Of a stretch of 64,000 nucleotides of DNA, positions 34,601 through 43,404 are shown piece by piece. The stretch's first letter is position 1. Each line of letters opens with the position of its first letter. This DNA comes from an uncultured Bacilli bacterium. GTDB lineage: Bacteria > Bacillota_I > Bacilli_A > RF39 > UBA660. The position numbers and the translations under genes are program-made. The notes below the pieces were generated by a model. The model was not told the DNA's origin, did no database searches, and saw only the letters and a program-made list of their open reading frames with translations. The stretch spans positions 1-64,000 of the forward strand of contig CASTSB010000007.1 of NCBI GenBank assembly GCA_949451605.1, written 5' to 3'.

Positions 34601-35338
34601 CTAACTTCTTGCTGCTCCATCTACAGATAAAACGACACCTGTTATATAACTTGCCATATCACTTGCTAAAAATAAGAAAGCATTAGCTATATCTCTAGGT
34701 TCTCCTATTCTACCAAGTGGAATAGTTTTTATCAAAGGTTCAATCATCTCTTTAGGAAGATTAGCAACCATATCTGTATTAGTAATACCAGGAGCTACCG
34801 CGTTAACTCTAATATTAAATGGAGCAAGCTCTCTCGCTAATGACTTAGTAAGACCATTAACCGCAAACTTACTAGCAGGATATCCAACTCCACTAGGTTG
34901 TCCATAAATACTAACCATTGAACTAGTATTTAAAACCACTCCTCCACCATTTTTCTTCATATAAGGAACTACTGCTTTTGTCATATTAAAAACAGCATTT
35001 ACATTTAAATCAATAATTTTTGAAAAATCATCACTACTAGTATCCTCAATTTTCTTATTGGCAGAAATTCCAGCATTATTTACTAAAATATCGATATGAC
35101 CATATTTATCGTATATTTCTTTAATAACTTTTTCTATTTCACTAATACTATTTAAATTAGGAAAATAACCTTCTACTTTCATTCCTTCTTCTTTTAAAGA
35201 TTCAACAGCACTTTTAACAGTTTCTTCTCTTGAACCGAATAAAATAACTTCTGCTTTATTTTCTTTAAATAATTTAACAGTCTCAAGACCAATTCCTCTA
35301 GTTCCTCCAGTAATAATCACAACTTTTTCCTCTAACAT
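34601..35338 (-). CDS. FabG-like 3-oxoacyl-ACP reductase (SDR)
   Basis: 245 residues, the standard FabG length. NADP-binding 'ITGGTRGIGLETVKLF', Asn in 'LVNNAGISANK', Ser in 'LNTSSMVSIYG' and Tyr-x-x-x-Lys in 'YPASKFAVNG' form the SDR catalytic set. The C-terminus 'DMASYITGVVLSVDGAA' is FabG-type. Because it stands apart from other fatty-acid genes it may reduce another keto group; the symbol fabG is therefore not given. Confidence 0.85.
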   Translation of the reverse strand: MLEEKVVIITGGTRGIGLETVKLFKENKAEVILFGSREETVKSAVESLKEEGMKVEGYFPNLNSISEIEKVIKEIYDKYGHIDILVNNAGISANKKIEDTSSDDFSKIIDLNVNAVFNMTKAVVPYMKKNGGGVVLNTSSMVSIYGQPSGVGYPASKFAVNGLTKSLARELAPFNIRVNAVAPGITNTDMVANLPKEMIEPLIKTIPLGRIGEPRDIANAFLFLASDMASYITGVVLSVDGAARS

Positions 35339-35358
35339 ATTTATCTACCTCCTTTATT

Positions 35359-35386
35359 ATCATATAACAATGTCCATATATGTCAA
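35359..35386 (-). promoter_or_regulatory. promoter of the FabG-like gene
   Basis: -35 TTGACA (35386-35381), a 16-bp spacer and -10 TATGAT (35364-35359) on the minus strand. Confidence 0.7.
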
Positions 35387-35445
35387 TATAAATAGTAAAT
35401 TTAAAATATATGATATAATTTACTTATAAGGTACAGGTGAAATAA

Positions 35446-36594
35446 ATGAGTAATTATATAAACTATTATTTTGATGAAGAAGGTAAATTTGCTGCCAAAA
35501 TACATAATAACGGTAAATATCGAATTGTTAAAAATGAAAAGAATTTATTAAAATTATTAGAAATATCTCGGAAATACGGTTATAAAATAAATAAAGAAGG
35601 AAAAATTTCTAAAAAAGCTAAAGAAATAACTAAAGAATATGATAAATATCAAAAAAGAAAAAAAAGACTTCAGATTTTAGGACATATTGCCGAAAATATG
35701 ATTTTAAGTAGAAAAAATAAAGCTCTTGGAAAAACAGTTTTAATAGCTAGTATTTTAACAACAATCGCAATATCAGGAGCATCAAAAAAAGGTGCTGAAG
35801 CACACGACGAAGTTCCAACAACTTCATATCAAGCAGTTCAAACAGTTGAAGAAAATTTTGCCTCAAGTATTGATATGCTAGATAGTTATGAATTTAACCA
35901 AATAGATGAAACAACTGAAAATAAAAATGAGCTTGATTTAATGCTTCAAGATGAATCTTTTCATTTTTCTTATGAAGATAGAACAAGTAAAGAAGCTTTG
36001 ACAAATGCCAAAAGATATGAAGACTTATTTGAAAAATATGCTAATCGTTATGGATTAGATAAAAACTTACTTATTGCTTTAGCTTCTCAAGAAAGTTCAG
36101 GAGAACACTATAAAAACTTAGAAAGAGGTCCAGCAGCAGGCATAATGCAAATAGAAAAGAAAATTCATATAGGTACTACCGTATCTGCTTATAACTTTGA
36201 AACTAAAGAAATTGAAAAAATAAAAGTAACAGAAGATAATTTAAAAGATATTGAATCAAATATTCAAATTGGTTCAATGATTTTAAGAGGTTATATAGAA
36301 AACAATAATTATAATATTCCTCTTGCTTTACAAACATATAACTTTGGACCTGGAAATATGCAAAAAGTACTAAATACTTGCAGTAGCTTAGAAAATGAAA
36401 ATATAAAAGATATGAGAAATAATCCAACCAATAATGCATGGCTTAAATATCGTGCTCATTTAAATATAGGAGATGCAAAATACGTAGAACATGTCTTTAG
36501 CTTTTTAGAAAACAATTCAAATCTAACAGTTAAAACTAGAGACAATAAAAATATTTCAGTTAATATTACAAATGATTTAGTAAATACAAAATAA
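35446..36594 (+). CDS. membrane-anchored lytic transglycosylase (SLT domain)
   Basis: 382 residues. A basic cytoplasmic N-terminal region of about 95 residues, one membrane segment ('KTVLIASILTTIAISGAS') and an external SLT domain from about residue 195. 'LIALASQESSGEH' carries the catalytic Glu, with 'GPAAGIMQIE' and 'ALQTYNFGPGNM' as the next motifs. It cleaves peptidoglycan glycan strands. The long basic cytoplasmic segment before the anchor is unusual. ATG follows AGGTGA. Confidence 0.88.
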   Translation: MSNYINYYFDEEGKFAAKIHNNGKYRIVKNEKNLLKLLEISRKYGYKINKEGKISKKAKEITKEYDKYQKRKKRLQILGHIAENMILSRKNKALGKTVLIASILTTIAISGASKKGAEAHDEVPTTSYQAVQTVEENFASSIDMLDSYEFNQIDETTENKNELDLMLQDESFHFSYEDRTSKEALTNAKRYEDLFEKYANRYGLDKNLLIALASQESSGEHYKNLERGPAAGIMQIEKKIHIGTTVSAYNFETKEIEKIKVTEDNLKDIESNIQIGSMILRGYIENNNYNIPLALQTYNFGPGNMQKVLNTCSSLENENIKDMRNNPTNNAWLKYRAHLNIGDAKYVEHVFSFLENNSNLTVKTRDNKNISVNITNDLVNTK

Positions 36595-36621
36595 AAAGGC
36601 ATATAGCCTTTTTTTTATGCC
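36593..36621. terminator. bidirectional terminator
   Basis: AAAAGGC/GCCTTTT hairpin with T-run on plus and A-run on minus, between convergent genes. Confidence 0.85.
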
Positions 36622-37094
36622 TCTTCTGGTTCAACATATGCAACATCTACTCTACAGCTAGATACAAATGTAATATTATTTCTTGCTGGATTATTAACAA
36701 CCAACATTCCTGGTTGATTTTCTATAATATCTCCCTGTGTAGTTATTTGAGTATTAGTTACAATATTGACCCCAGTAGTACCTACAGGCAAAATATCACG
36801 CATAACTGCATCACAATCAGAACAACAACCTGTCAAAGCGGGATCTGGAGCTGGTAAATATGTTATGTTATCATTATAAGTCGCTCCATTTATAGTAATA
36901 GTATCGATACTACAAATAGAAATATATTGTCTAAAAGTACCAACAGACTGAATTAACTCAAATACACCTGATTCTCCATTTGGACCTAATCTTATCCCAC
37001 CTGAAGTACCAATTACAGCATCACCACTATCCAAAGAAATAAATAATTGATTATTTGGATATAATGTTATTATTTGTTCAATAAAATTTCTCAT
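36615..37094 (-). CDS. spore-surface-type hypothetical partner of collagen-like protein
   Basis: About 159 residues. I use ATG 37094; GTG at 37103 would overlap the end of the upstream gene. Beta-rich, with a Cys cluster 'TGCCSDCDAV' in the middle and another Cys in 'SSCRVDV'. No signal peptide. It starts within the stop region of the collagen-like gene with no ribosome site, so it was probably translated by coupling. Cys-rich, signal-less proteins next to collagen-like genes are typical of spore coat/exosporium layers. Not otherwise recognised. Confidence 0.6.
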   Translation of the reverse strand: MRNFIEQIITLYPNNQLFISLDSGDAVIGTSGGIRLGPNGESGVFELIQSVGTFRQYISICSIDTITINGATYNDNITYLPAPDPALTGCCSDCDAVMRDILPVGTTGVNIVTNTQITTQGDIIENQPGMLVVNNPARNNITFVSSCRVDVAYVEPEEA

Positions 37095-37099
37095 TTGTC

Positions 37100-37399
37100 T
37101 CACACAAAAACAGCAAAAATCATCTCACTATTACCATTAAATCCACGTGGAATAACAAAATCTAACACATGATTTGGACCACCACTAACATCAATAACCG
37201 ATGCAGGTGTTCCAGGCTCTCATGTTGTTACAGTTCCTATAGAAATAGTATCAGATATCCCAGCAGGGACAGTTGGACCAATTTCACCTTGAATACCTTG
37301 TGGACCGGTTGGGCCTGTAGCTCCCAAACAATAAACATATTTTACTACTTTATTTTTATCTTCTAAATTATCTTGTCTACAATTAAAATTACAATTCAT
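37100..37399 (-). pseudogene. collagen-like protein gene interrupted by in-frame TGA
   Basis: From ATG 37399 (ribosome site AAAGGAG) the frame reads 100 codons to TGA 37102-37100. An in-frame TGA lies at codon 60 (37222-37220). The product before it has a Cys-containing head (MNCNFNCRQDN), a short collagen stretch ([18 protein letters not shown]) and 'ISIGTVTT'. At the stop, homologues, including the gene at the left edge of this window, have Gly. After it the frame stays intact ('EPGTPASVIDVSGGPNHVLD' and a Pro-Arg-Gly motif) and keeps the overlap with the next gene. A single GGA-to-TGA change would explain it. Confidence 0.75.
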
Positions 37400-37465
37400 A
37401 ATATACTCCTTTCATAATAAAATATGCTTTTTATCACTAAGAAACTATTATGAATGCTTTAAAAA

Positions 37466-37490
37466 CAAAAAAATGGAGCCTTTCGGCTCC
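37466..37490 (-). terminator. terminator of the 37.5-kb structured RNA
   Basis: GGAGCC/GGCTCC with a GAAA tetraloop, followed by seven T on the minus strand. Confidence 0.9.
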
Positions 37491-37564
37491 TTCAGGGGGT
37501 TCGGTTGAATATATCTCACATATATACCGTGAGAAATATCTACGTGATATTTATACCATCACGC
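37466..37564 (-). ncRNA. candidate structured small RNA or leader upstream of collagen-like operon
   Basis: A consensus promoter (next entry) predicts a transcript of about 100 nt. It has two tandem hairpins, CGTGAT/ATCACG (37563-37543) and TCTCAC/GTGAGA (37534-37514), whose loops are nearly identical (GGTATAAAT and GGTATATAT). A single-stranded ACCCCCTGA (37500-37492) and a GAAA-loop terminator follow. No ORF of note. The collagen-like gene begins 67 bases after the terminator. It could be a stand-alone RNA or an attenuating leader; I know no Rfam family that fits. Confidence 0.6.
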
Positions 37565-37570
37565 ATCTTA

Positions 37571-37599
37571 ATCATATAAGAAAAAACTGTAAATGTCAA
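37571..37599 (-). promoter_or_regulatory. promoter of the 37.5-kb structured RNA
   Basis: -35 TTGACA (37599-37594), a 17-bp spacer and -10 TATGAT (37576-37571) on the minus strand. Confidence 0.8.
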
Positions 37600-37629
37600 T
37601 TAATTAAAATAAATTTATTTTGCTTTACA

Positions 37630-39624
37630 CTATCCTTCTGTAATAGATGCAATTAACTTCTTTTTTAAAATATCATTATCAGTTTCCTCATTTAATAAAT
37701 ATTCTTCAGAATCTGTCTTTGCTTGTAAAAGTATTTTATAATCAGATTTAATATCTGCAATTTTAAAACTCATATCTCCACTTTGCTTTGTTCCAAATAA
37801 GTCTCCATGACCACGAAGTTTAAAATCCTCTTCACTTATTACAAAACCATCATCAACTGTTTCCATTATTTTAAGTCTAGCTGCATCACTATCACTAATC
37901 AAAATACATTGAGATTTAGAAGTACCCCTTCCAACACGTCCTCTTAATTGATGTAGAGTTGAAAGACCAAAACGATCAGCATCAAAAATAACTATTGTAG
38001 TTGCATTAGGAACATCAACACCTACTTCTACAACTGTTGTTGAAATAAGAATTTGTACTTCATTATTCTTAAATTGTTCCATAATATTGTCTTTAGCGCC
38101 ACTTGCCATTTTACCATGAACAATATCTATCTTATAATGCTCTCCAAACGCAAGCCTCATCTGATCTTTTAGTTTACATACAGTAGTTAAATCAGAATTT
38201 TCACTATCCTCAATTAAAGGAGCAATAACATACACCTGATGCTTTTCCTTTAATTCTTTATACATCATTTCAAGAACATCTTTTATTTCACTATTTTTTT
38301 TGACAAAAGTATCAATTTTTTGTCTTCCCTTTGGTCTTTCTTTTATTATTGATACATCCATATCTCCATAAATAGTTAAAGCATAAGTTCTAGGAATAGG
38401 AGTAGCACTCATATATAAAACATCAGGTTTAATACCTTTATTTTGTAAATTAGCTCTTTGATGTACTCCAAATCTATGTTGCTCATCAGTAATAACTAAT
38501 CCTAAATTACTATACTCAACTTCATCTTGAATTAAAGCATGAGTACCAACTACCATACTAATAGTTCCATTCTTTAATCCCTTATATATTTCTTGCTTTT
38601 CCTTTTTAGTAGTTGATCCAGTAAGAAGCGCAATACCTATATTCTCACCTTCTAGAAAGTTTACTAAATTATTATAATGCTGAGTAGCTAAAATCTCTGT
38701 AGGAGCCATTAAAGCACTTTGATAACCACTATAATGATTCGCAAGCATTCCAATAAAAGAAACTATAGTTTTACCACTACCAACATCTCCTTGTAATAAT
38801 CTATTCATTCGATAAGGAGAATTTAAGTCCTTTACCATTTCATCAATTGCTTTTAATTGATCATTAGTCAAAGTAAAAGGAATTTTCTTAATAAATTTAT
38901 TAAGTAAATCTTTATCTATATTTCTAGAAAGTCCAGTTCTTTCTTTTTTATTTTGATACTTCAAATAATTTATTTTAAACATAAACTCAAAAAACTCTTC
39001 ATATTTAAGTCTTATTTTAACCTCTTTAAGTTTCTCAGCTGTACTTGGATTATGAATAATATTTAAAGCAGTTTTTTTATTTAAAAAGTGATACTTATCA
39101 ATATAATACTCTGGAATATAATCAAATACATCTTTTCCATATACTAGTAATGCCATATTAATATAAGAAGACATATTCTTATTAGTAAGTCCACTAGTAC
39201 AATGATATACAGGCTCAATCTTTACTTTATTAGTTAGAGCACCCATTTTAATATCACTAGCAGTTATAATATTTTTAGTCTTATCTAATTTCCCAATTAC
39301 AGTAATAGAAGTGCCTACTAATAACTGACTCTTAAGAAAGGCTCTATTAAAAATAGAAACTCCTACCACTCCAGAAGGAGTAACTAATCTAAAGTTCATC
39401 TTATTTAGACCAGCTTTAAATCTCATAAGCATAGGAACACTTTCTACTTTTCCATCTATAACAATTCTCTCCCCATCTTCCACTAAAGATAAATTATTTC
39501 TTTCTAAAATATCATATCTAAAAGGATAATGAGTAAGTAAATCTTCAACAGTATTTATATTTATTTTATTTAATAAAGAAAGAGACTTGGGTCCAATACC
39601 TTTTACGGACTTTAACTCAGTCAT
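37630..39624 (-). CDS. recG: ATP-dependent DNA helicase RecG
   Basis: 664 residues. N-terminal wedge/OB domain ('LEDGERIVIDGKVESVP' region, written in the protein as LVEDGERIVIDGKVESVP), Walker A 'GDVGSGKTIV', Walker B 'ITDEQHRFGVHQRANLQNKG', and helicase motifs 'MSATPIPRTYALTIYGDMD', 'STTVVEVGVDVPNAT' and 'QLRGRVGRG'. It remodels stalled replication forks and Holliday junctions. No operon partner; its downstream end is close to the structured RNA promoter. Confidence 0.97.
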   Translation of the reverse strand: MTELKSVKGIGPKSLSLLNKININTVEDLLTHYPFRYDILERNNLSLVEDGERIVIDGKVESVPMLMRFKAGLNKMNFRLVTPSGVVGVSIFNRAFLKSQLLVGTSITVIGKLDKTKNIITASDIKMGALTNKVKIEPVYHCTSGLTNKNMSSYINMALLVYGKDVFDYIPEYYIDKYHFLNKKTALNIIHNPSTAEKLKEVKIRLKYEEFFEFMFKINYLKYQNKKERTGLSRNIDKDLLNKFIKKIPFTLTNDQLKAIDEMVKDLNSPYRMNRLLQGDVGSGKTIVSFIGMLANHYSGYQSALMAPTEILATQHYNNLVNFLEGENIGIALLTGSTTKKEKQEIYKGLKNGTISMVVGTHALIQDEVEYSNLGLVITDEQHRFGVHQRANLQNKGIKPDVLYMSATPIPRTYALTIYGDMDVSIIKERPKGRQKIDTFVKKNSEIKDVLEMMYKELKEKHQVYVIAPLIEDSENSDLTTVCKLKDQMRLAFGEHYKIDIVHGKMASGAKDNIMEQFKNNEVQILISTTVVEVGVDVPNATTIVIFDADRFGLSTLHQLRGRVGRGTSKSQCILISDSDAARLKIMETVDDGFVISEEDFKLRGHGDLFGTKQSGDMSFKIADIKSDYKILLQAKTDSEEYLLNEETDNDILKKKLIASITEG

Positions 39625-39721
39625 TGTATCACTTCCTTCCTGACATATTATAACATATTTTTACAATTTCTTCCAAAGAAAATAATCTAAATTATTTTTT
39701 TCATTTTTTTTGGTTTTTTTG

Positions 39722-39750
39722 TTGACAAATCAGTAACTTTAGATTAGTAT
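39722..39750 (+). promoter_or_regulatory. promoter of the 39.8-kb structured RNA
   Basis: -35 TTGACA (39722-39727), a 17-bp spacer and -10 TAGTAT (39745-39750). Confidence 0.75.
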
Positions 39751-39756
39751 AAGAAC

Positions 39757-39899
39757 TACCAATTCGGTATTAGGCGAATTGGTCGCTAGTATCACACTAG
39801 CCAACCCCTTTTTATTCTTTTTGGAGGTCGTCTCTCAGGGGGTACGACCTCTTAGATTAAAAGTTAAAAGAGATACATTATGCCTTGTATCTCTTTTTT
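39757..39899 (+). ncRNA. candidate orphan structured small RNA (about 140 nt)
   Basis: Downstream of a near-consensus promoter the sequence forms four clear hairpins: ACCAATTCG/CGAATTGGT (39758-39783), GCTAGT/ACTAGC (39785-39801), GAGGTCGT/ACGACCTC (39824-39851), and a terminator stem AAAGAGATACA/TGTATCTCTTT with T-run (39867-39899). The third hairpin's 12-nt loop contains TCAGGGGGT. ACCCC at 39804-39808 could pair with it as a pseudoknot. No ORF with a ribosome site. Its shape does not fit 6S RNA, SRP RNA, tmRNA or T-box RNAs as I know them. Confidence 0.65.
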
Positions 39900-39907
39900 A
39901 ATATAAA

Positions 39908-39937
39908 AAATGTTAGAGAATTTTCTCTAGCATTTTT
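39908..39937 (-). terminator. terminator of nifJ
   Basis: ATGCTAGAGAA/TTCTCTAACAT hairpin followed by T-run on the minus strand. Confidence 0.8.
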
Positions 39938-39940
39938 CTT

Positions 39941-42900
39941 TTATTTAATCCCAACTAAAGATTCATAATACTTATATCTTTCTTCAGCATTTTTTTGATT
40001 ATCTTCTAAAATATCTTTAGACTTTTTATTTAATTTAGATAAAGACTTATACCTATCTTCTCCTAAAATAAATTCTTTATATTTACTAAAGTCAGCCTTA
40101 CTATCAAGCTTAAATTCAGAATTTACTGGATTATAATGGAATAGTGGAAAATACCCAGATAAAGTTGCATTCTTCTCCTCTTGAATACTACTCTTCATCC
40201 CTTTAATTATACCTTGTGCAATACATGGAGCATAAGCAATTATAATTGATGGTCCATCATATGCTTCTGCTTCTTTTAGCACTTTAACGGCCTGTTGTGG
40301 ATTAGCACCTATTGATATGGTACCTACATAAACATGAGGATAAGTAAGCGCAATCTTTGCTAAATCCTTTTTTGCAGTATTCTTTCCAACTGATGCAAAT
40401 TTAGCAACAGCTCCAAGTCTTGTAGATTTAGAAGATTGACCGCCTGTATTAGAATAAACTTCTGTATCAAGTACTAAGATATTAACGTTTTCATGATTTG
40501 ATAAAACATGATCTATTCCATTGTAACCAATATCATAAGCCCATCCGTCTCCACCTATTAACCAAACTGATTTAGGCATTATAAAATCTTTAAGTTTTAA
40601 TAACTCTTCTATTCTAGTCTCATCAATTACACTCATAAGTTCTTTTGCAGTATCATCATTAATTTCATTTGCATAAGCTTTATAAATTGGTACTTCACTT
40701 TTCTTTACTAACTTTATATTATTATTAATTAAAGTTACAATTCTATTTTTCATAGCAAGATCAGCTATTTTCATTCCATATCCAAATTCAGCATTATCTT
40801 CAAATAAAGAATTACTCCAAGGCACACTATAAGCAAGAGATGGCATACTAGCACTATAAATAGATGAACAACCAGTCGCATTCGCAACTACCATCTTCTC
40901 ACCAAATAACTGAGAAACTAATTTAATATAAGCAGTTTCTCCACATCCTGCACAAGCTCCAGGAAATTCAAATTTAGGAGTTTTAAACTGACTACCTTTA
41001 ACTGTATTAGTAGGCATAACATCTTTTTTCTCACTAACCTCTGTAAATAGATATTTATAATCCTCATCTTGTTTTGAAGCCTTAAGCTCCTCTTTCATTT
41101 TCATAACAAGAGCCTTAGCTCCCTTTTTACCAGGACAAACATCTACACACAACGAACAACCAGTACAATCAGGTAAACTAGCTCCTATACTAAACTTATA
41201 ATTTTGATCTTTTATATTAGCATCTATTAAATTCTTTCCTAATGAATCTGGTGCATCAATTACTTCCTTTTCATTAAGTAAAAATGGTCTAATTACGCCA
41301 TGAGGACATACTAAAGAACACAAATTGCAAGAAATACAATTTTCACTACAATAACTAGGAGCAGTATCACTACTATCTCTCTTATCTAACTTAGTAGTAC
41401 CACCATCATATGCACCATCTGGATTCTTAATAAAAGTACTAACTGGAAGACTATCACCTTCCATTGCGTCAATAACTTGGAATAAATTTTTCTTAACACC
41501 AAGCTCCTCATCAAAATCAACATAAGGCAATTTCACTTGTATTAAACCATAAAGTGACATATCAATAGCTTTAATATTTTTATTTACAATATCTCCGCCT
41601 TTATTAGCAAATTTAACATTTAGATTCTCTTTAATTTTCGCAACTGCAAAACTAAAATCAATAATTTTGCCCATTTTAAATATTAAAGTTTCCATAATAG
41701 TACTTATCTTTCCACTTAATCCAACTTCATTTGCAATTTTAGAGGCATCAATAATATACATTTTAATATTTCTTGTTTGTAGTATTTTCTTATCATGGGA
41801 AGTCATAATGCTCAATATCTCATCACTTGATTTATTAGTATTTACTATAAATATTCCATTATTCTTAATTTTTTCTAGCATTCTTAGTTTTTTTAGATAT
41901 GAGTCTTTTGTACATACAACAAGACCAGCTCTTTCAACATAATAAGTAGATCTAACAGGCTTCTTACTAAACCTTAAATTAGAAATAGTAACTCCACCAC
42001 TTTTTTTAGAATCATATTGATAATAACCTTGAACATAAGCATTAGTATATGTACCTGTAATTTTCATTAAGTCCTTACAAGCAGATACCATACCATCACT
42101 ACCATAACCATATACTAAAAATTCTATATTATTGTTTGGCAAAATAAATTTTTCATCATAAGGAACAGATAAATTAGTAACATCATCTTTAATTCCCAAA
42201 GTAAAGTTATTATGTACATCACGTGTATCCAAGAAATCAAATAATCCCTTAATCATAGCAGGAGTAGTATTTTTACTAGAAAGACCAAATCTTCCTCCAT
42301 ATACTGCTACCTTAGCATCTATTTCTTTTATAGTTTTTACAACATCTAAGTATAAAGGTTCACCATTACCACCAGCTTCTTTAGTTCTATCTAAAACAGC
42401 TATTTTCTTAACAGTCTTTGGTAAAGCTTTTAAAAAGTATTTTGTACTAAAAGGTCTATATAAATGAACTTCAATAAGTCCTATATTTTCATTTTTATTT
42501 TCTACTAAATAATCAATTGTTTCTTTAACTGTTTCACAAACAGATCCCATCGCAACAATTATTTTAGTTGCAGTTGGACTACCATAATAATTAAATGGCT
42601 TATAATCAGATCCTGTGATTTTATTAACTTCTTCCATATAAGAATTAACAATATCAGGAACTTCGTCATAATATTTGTTTCTAATTTCTGTTGACTGAAA
42701 ATAAATATCTTCATTTTGAGCAGTACCACGAGTCATTGGTCTATTATTATTCATAGCTCGAGTTCTAAATTCATCAAGTGCTTTTTTATCGATTAATTTT
42801 TTTAATTTATCCGTATCAATTAACTCAACTTTTTGTATTTCATGACTTGTTCTAAAACCATCAAAAATATTCATAAAAGGTATACTTGATTTAATAGTTG

Positions 42901-43366
42901 ATAAGTGAGCTACTCCTGTCAAATCCATTACTTGTTGAACTGATGAAGATGCAAGCATTGCAAATCCCGTACTTCTTGCTGCATATATATCTTGATGATC
43001 TCCAAATATTGATAATGCATGAGTAGCTAAACTTCTTGCCGCAACATTAATAACACATGGAAGTAACTCACCAGCAATCTTATACATATTAGGAATCATA
43101 AGTAATAACCCTTGACTAGCTGTATAAGTAGTTGTAAGGCAACCAAGTTGTAATGAACCATGAATCATACCTGCTGCTCCTGCTTCACTTTCCATTTCAA
43201 CTACTTTTACAGGAGTATCAAAATAGTTGAGTTTTCCTTCATTACTCCACTTATCAGTAAGTTCCGCCATAGGAGATGCTGGAGTTATAGGATAAATTCC
43301 CGCTACCTCAGTAAAATTATAAGATACATAAGCTGCTGCTTCATTACCATCCATTATTTTCTTCAT
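39941..43366 (-). CDS. nifJ: pyruvate:ferredoxin oxidoreductase (PFOR)
   Basis: 1141 residues, the single-chain homodimeric PFOR. It converts pyruvate and CoA to acetyl-CoA and CO2, reducing ferredoxin. Domain I starts 'MDGNEAAAYVSYNFTEVAGI' (PYR/TPP binding). Two [4Fe-4S] motifs are visible: 'CISCNLCSLVCPHG' and 'CTGCSLCVDVCPG'. The C-terminal TPP domain has 'GACAGCGETAYIKL', 'IGGDGWAYDIGYNGIDH' and the proximal cluster Cys. ATG follows AAAGGTG. It is alone in its transcript and is the main anaerobic marker of the window. Confidence 0.97.
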   Translation of the reverse strand: MKKIMDGNEAAAYVSYNFTEVAGIYPITPASPMAELTDKWSNEGKLNYFDTPVKVVEMESEAGAAGMIHGSLQLGCLTTTYTASQGLLLMIPNMYKIAGELLPCVINVAARSLATHALSIFGDHQDIYAARSTGFAMLASSSVQQVMDLTGVAHLSTIKSSIPFMNIFDGFRTSHEIQKVELIDTDKLKKLIDKKALDEFRTRAMNNNRPMTRGTAQNEDIYFQSTEIRNKYYDEVPDIVNSYMEEVNKITGSDYKPFNYYGSPTATKIIVAMGSVCETVKETIDYLVENKNENIGLIEVHLYRPFSTKYFLKALPKTVKKIAVLDRTKEAGGNGEPLYLDVVKTIKEIDAKVAVYGGRFGLSSKNTTPAMIKGLFDFLDTRDVHNNFTLGIKDDVTNLSVPYDEKFILPNNNIEFLVYGYGSDGMVSACKDLMKITGTYTNAYVQGYYQYDSKKSGGVTISNLRFSKKPVRSTYYVERAGLVVCTKDSYLKKLRMLEKIKNNGIFIVNTNKSSDEILSIMTSHDKKILQTRNIKMYIIDASKIANEVGLSGKISTIMETLIFKMGKIIDFSFAVAKIKENLNVKFANKGGDIVNKNIKAIDMSLYGLIQVKLPYVDFDEELGVKKNLFQVIDAMEGDSLPVSTFIKNPDGAYDGGTTKLDKRDSSDTAPSYCSENCISCNLCSLVCPHGVIRPFLLNEKEVIDAPDSLGKNLIDANIKDQNYKFSIGASLPDCTGCSLCVDVCPGKKGAKALVMKMKEELKASKQDEDYKYLFTEVSEKKDVMPTNTVKGSQFKTPKFEFPGACAGCGETAYIKLVSQLFGEKMVVANATGCSSIYSASMPSLAYSVPWSNSLFEDNAEFGYGMKIADLAMKNRIVTLINNNIKLVKKSEVPIYKAYANEINDDTAKELMSVIDETRIEELLKLKDFIMPKSVWLIGGDGWAYDIGYNGIDHVLSNHENVNILVLDTEVYSNTGGQSSKSTRLGAVAKFASVGKNTAKKDLAKIALTYPHVYVGTISIGANPQQAVKVLKEAEAYDGPSIIIAYAPCIAQGIIKGMKSSIQEEKNATLSGYFPLFHYNPVNSEFKLDSKADFSKYKEFILGEDRYKSLSKLNKKSKDILEDNQKNAEERYKYYESLVGIK

Positions 43367-43404
43367 AAATTCACACCTTTCACTACTTTTAATTATATAA
43401 CAAA

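Larger units (their letters stand above)
39625..39940. other. gene-free interval between recG and nifJ
   Basis: No protein gene is supported here. The interval contains the plus-strand structured RNA with its promoter and terminator (39722-39899) and the minus-strand terminator of nifJ (39908-39937). A T-rich stretch lies at 39690-39721. Confidence 0.8.

Noticed and set aside
37169-37366. Plus-strand frame across the collagen-like pseudogene
   Set aside because: Shadow of the minus-strand collagen codons; no ribosome site.
37100-37399. Genetic-code change (TGA as Gly or Trp)
   Set aside because: Two intact genes end in TGA and Trp is encoded by TGG throughout, so a single nonsense change is the simpler reading.
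37450-37656. Plus-strand open frame across the 37.5-kb RNA
   Set aside because: It crosses two hairpins and a terminator and has no ribosome site; the minus-strand promoter and terminator explain the region better.
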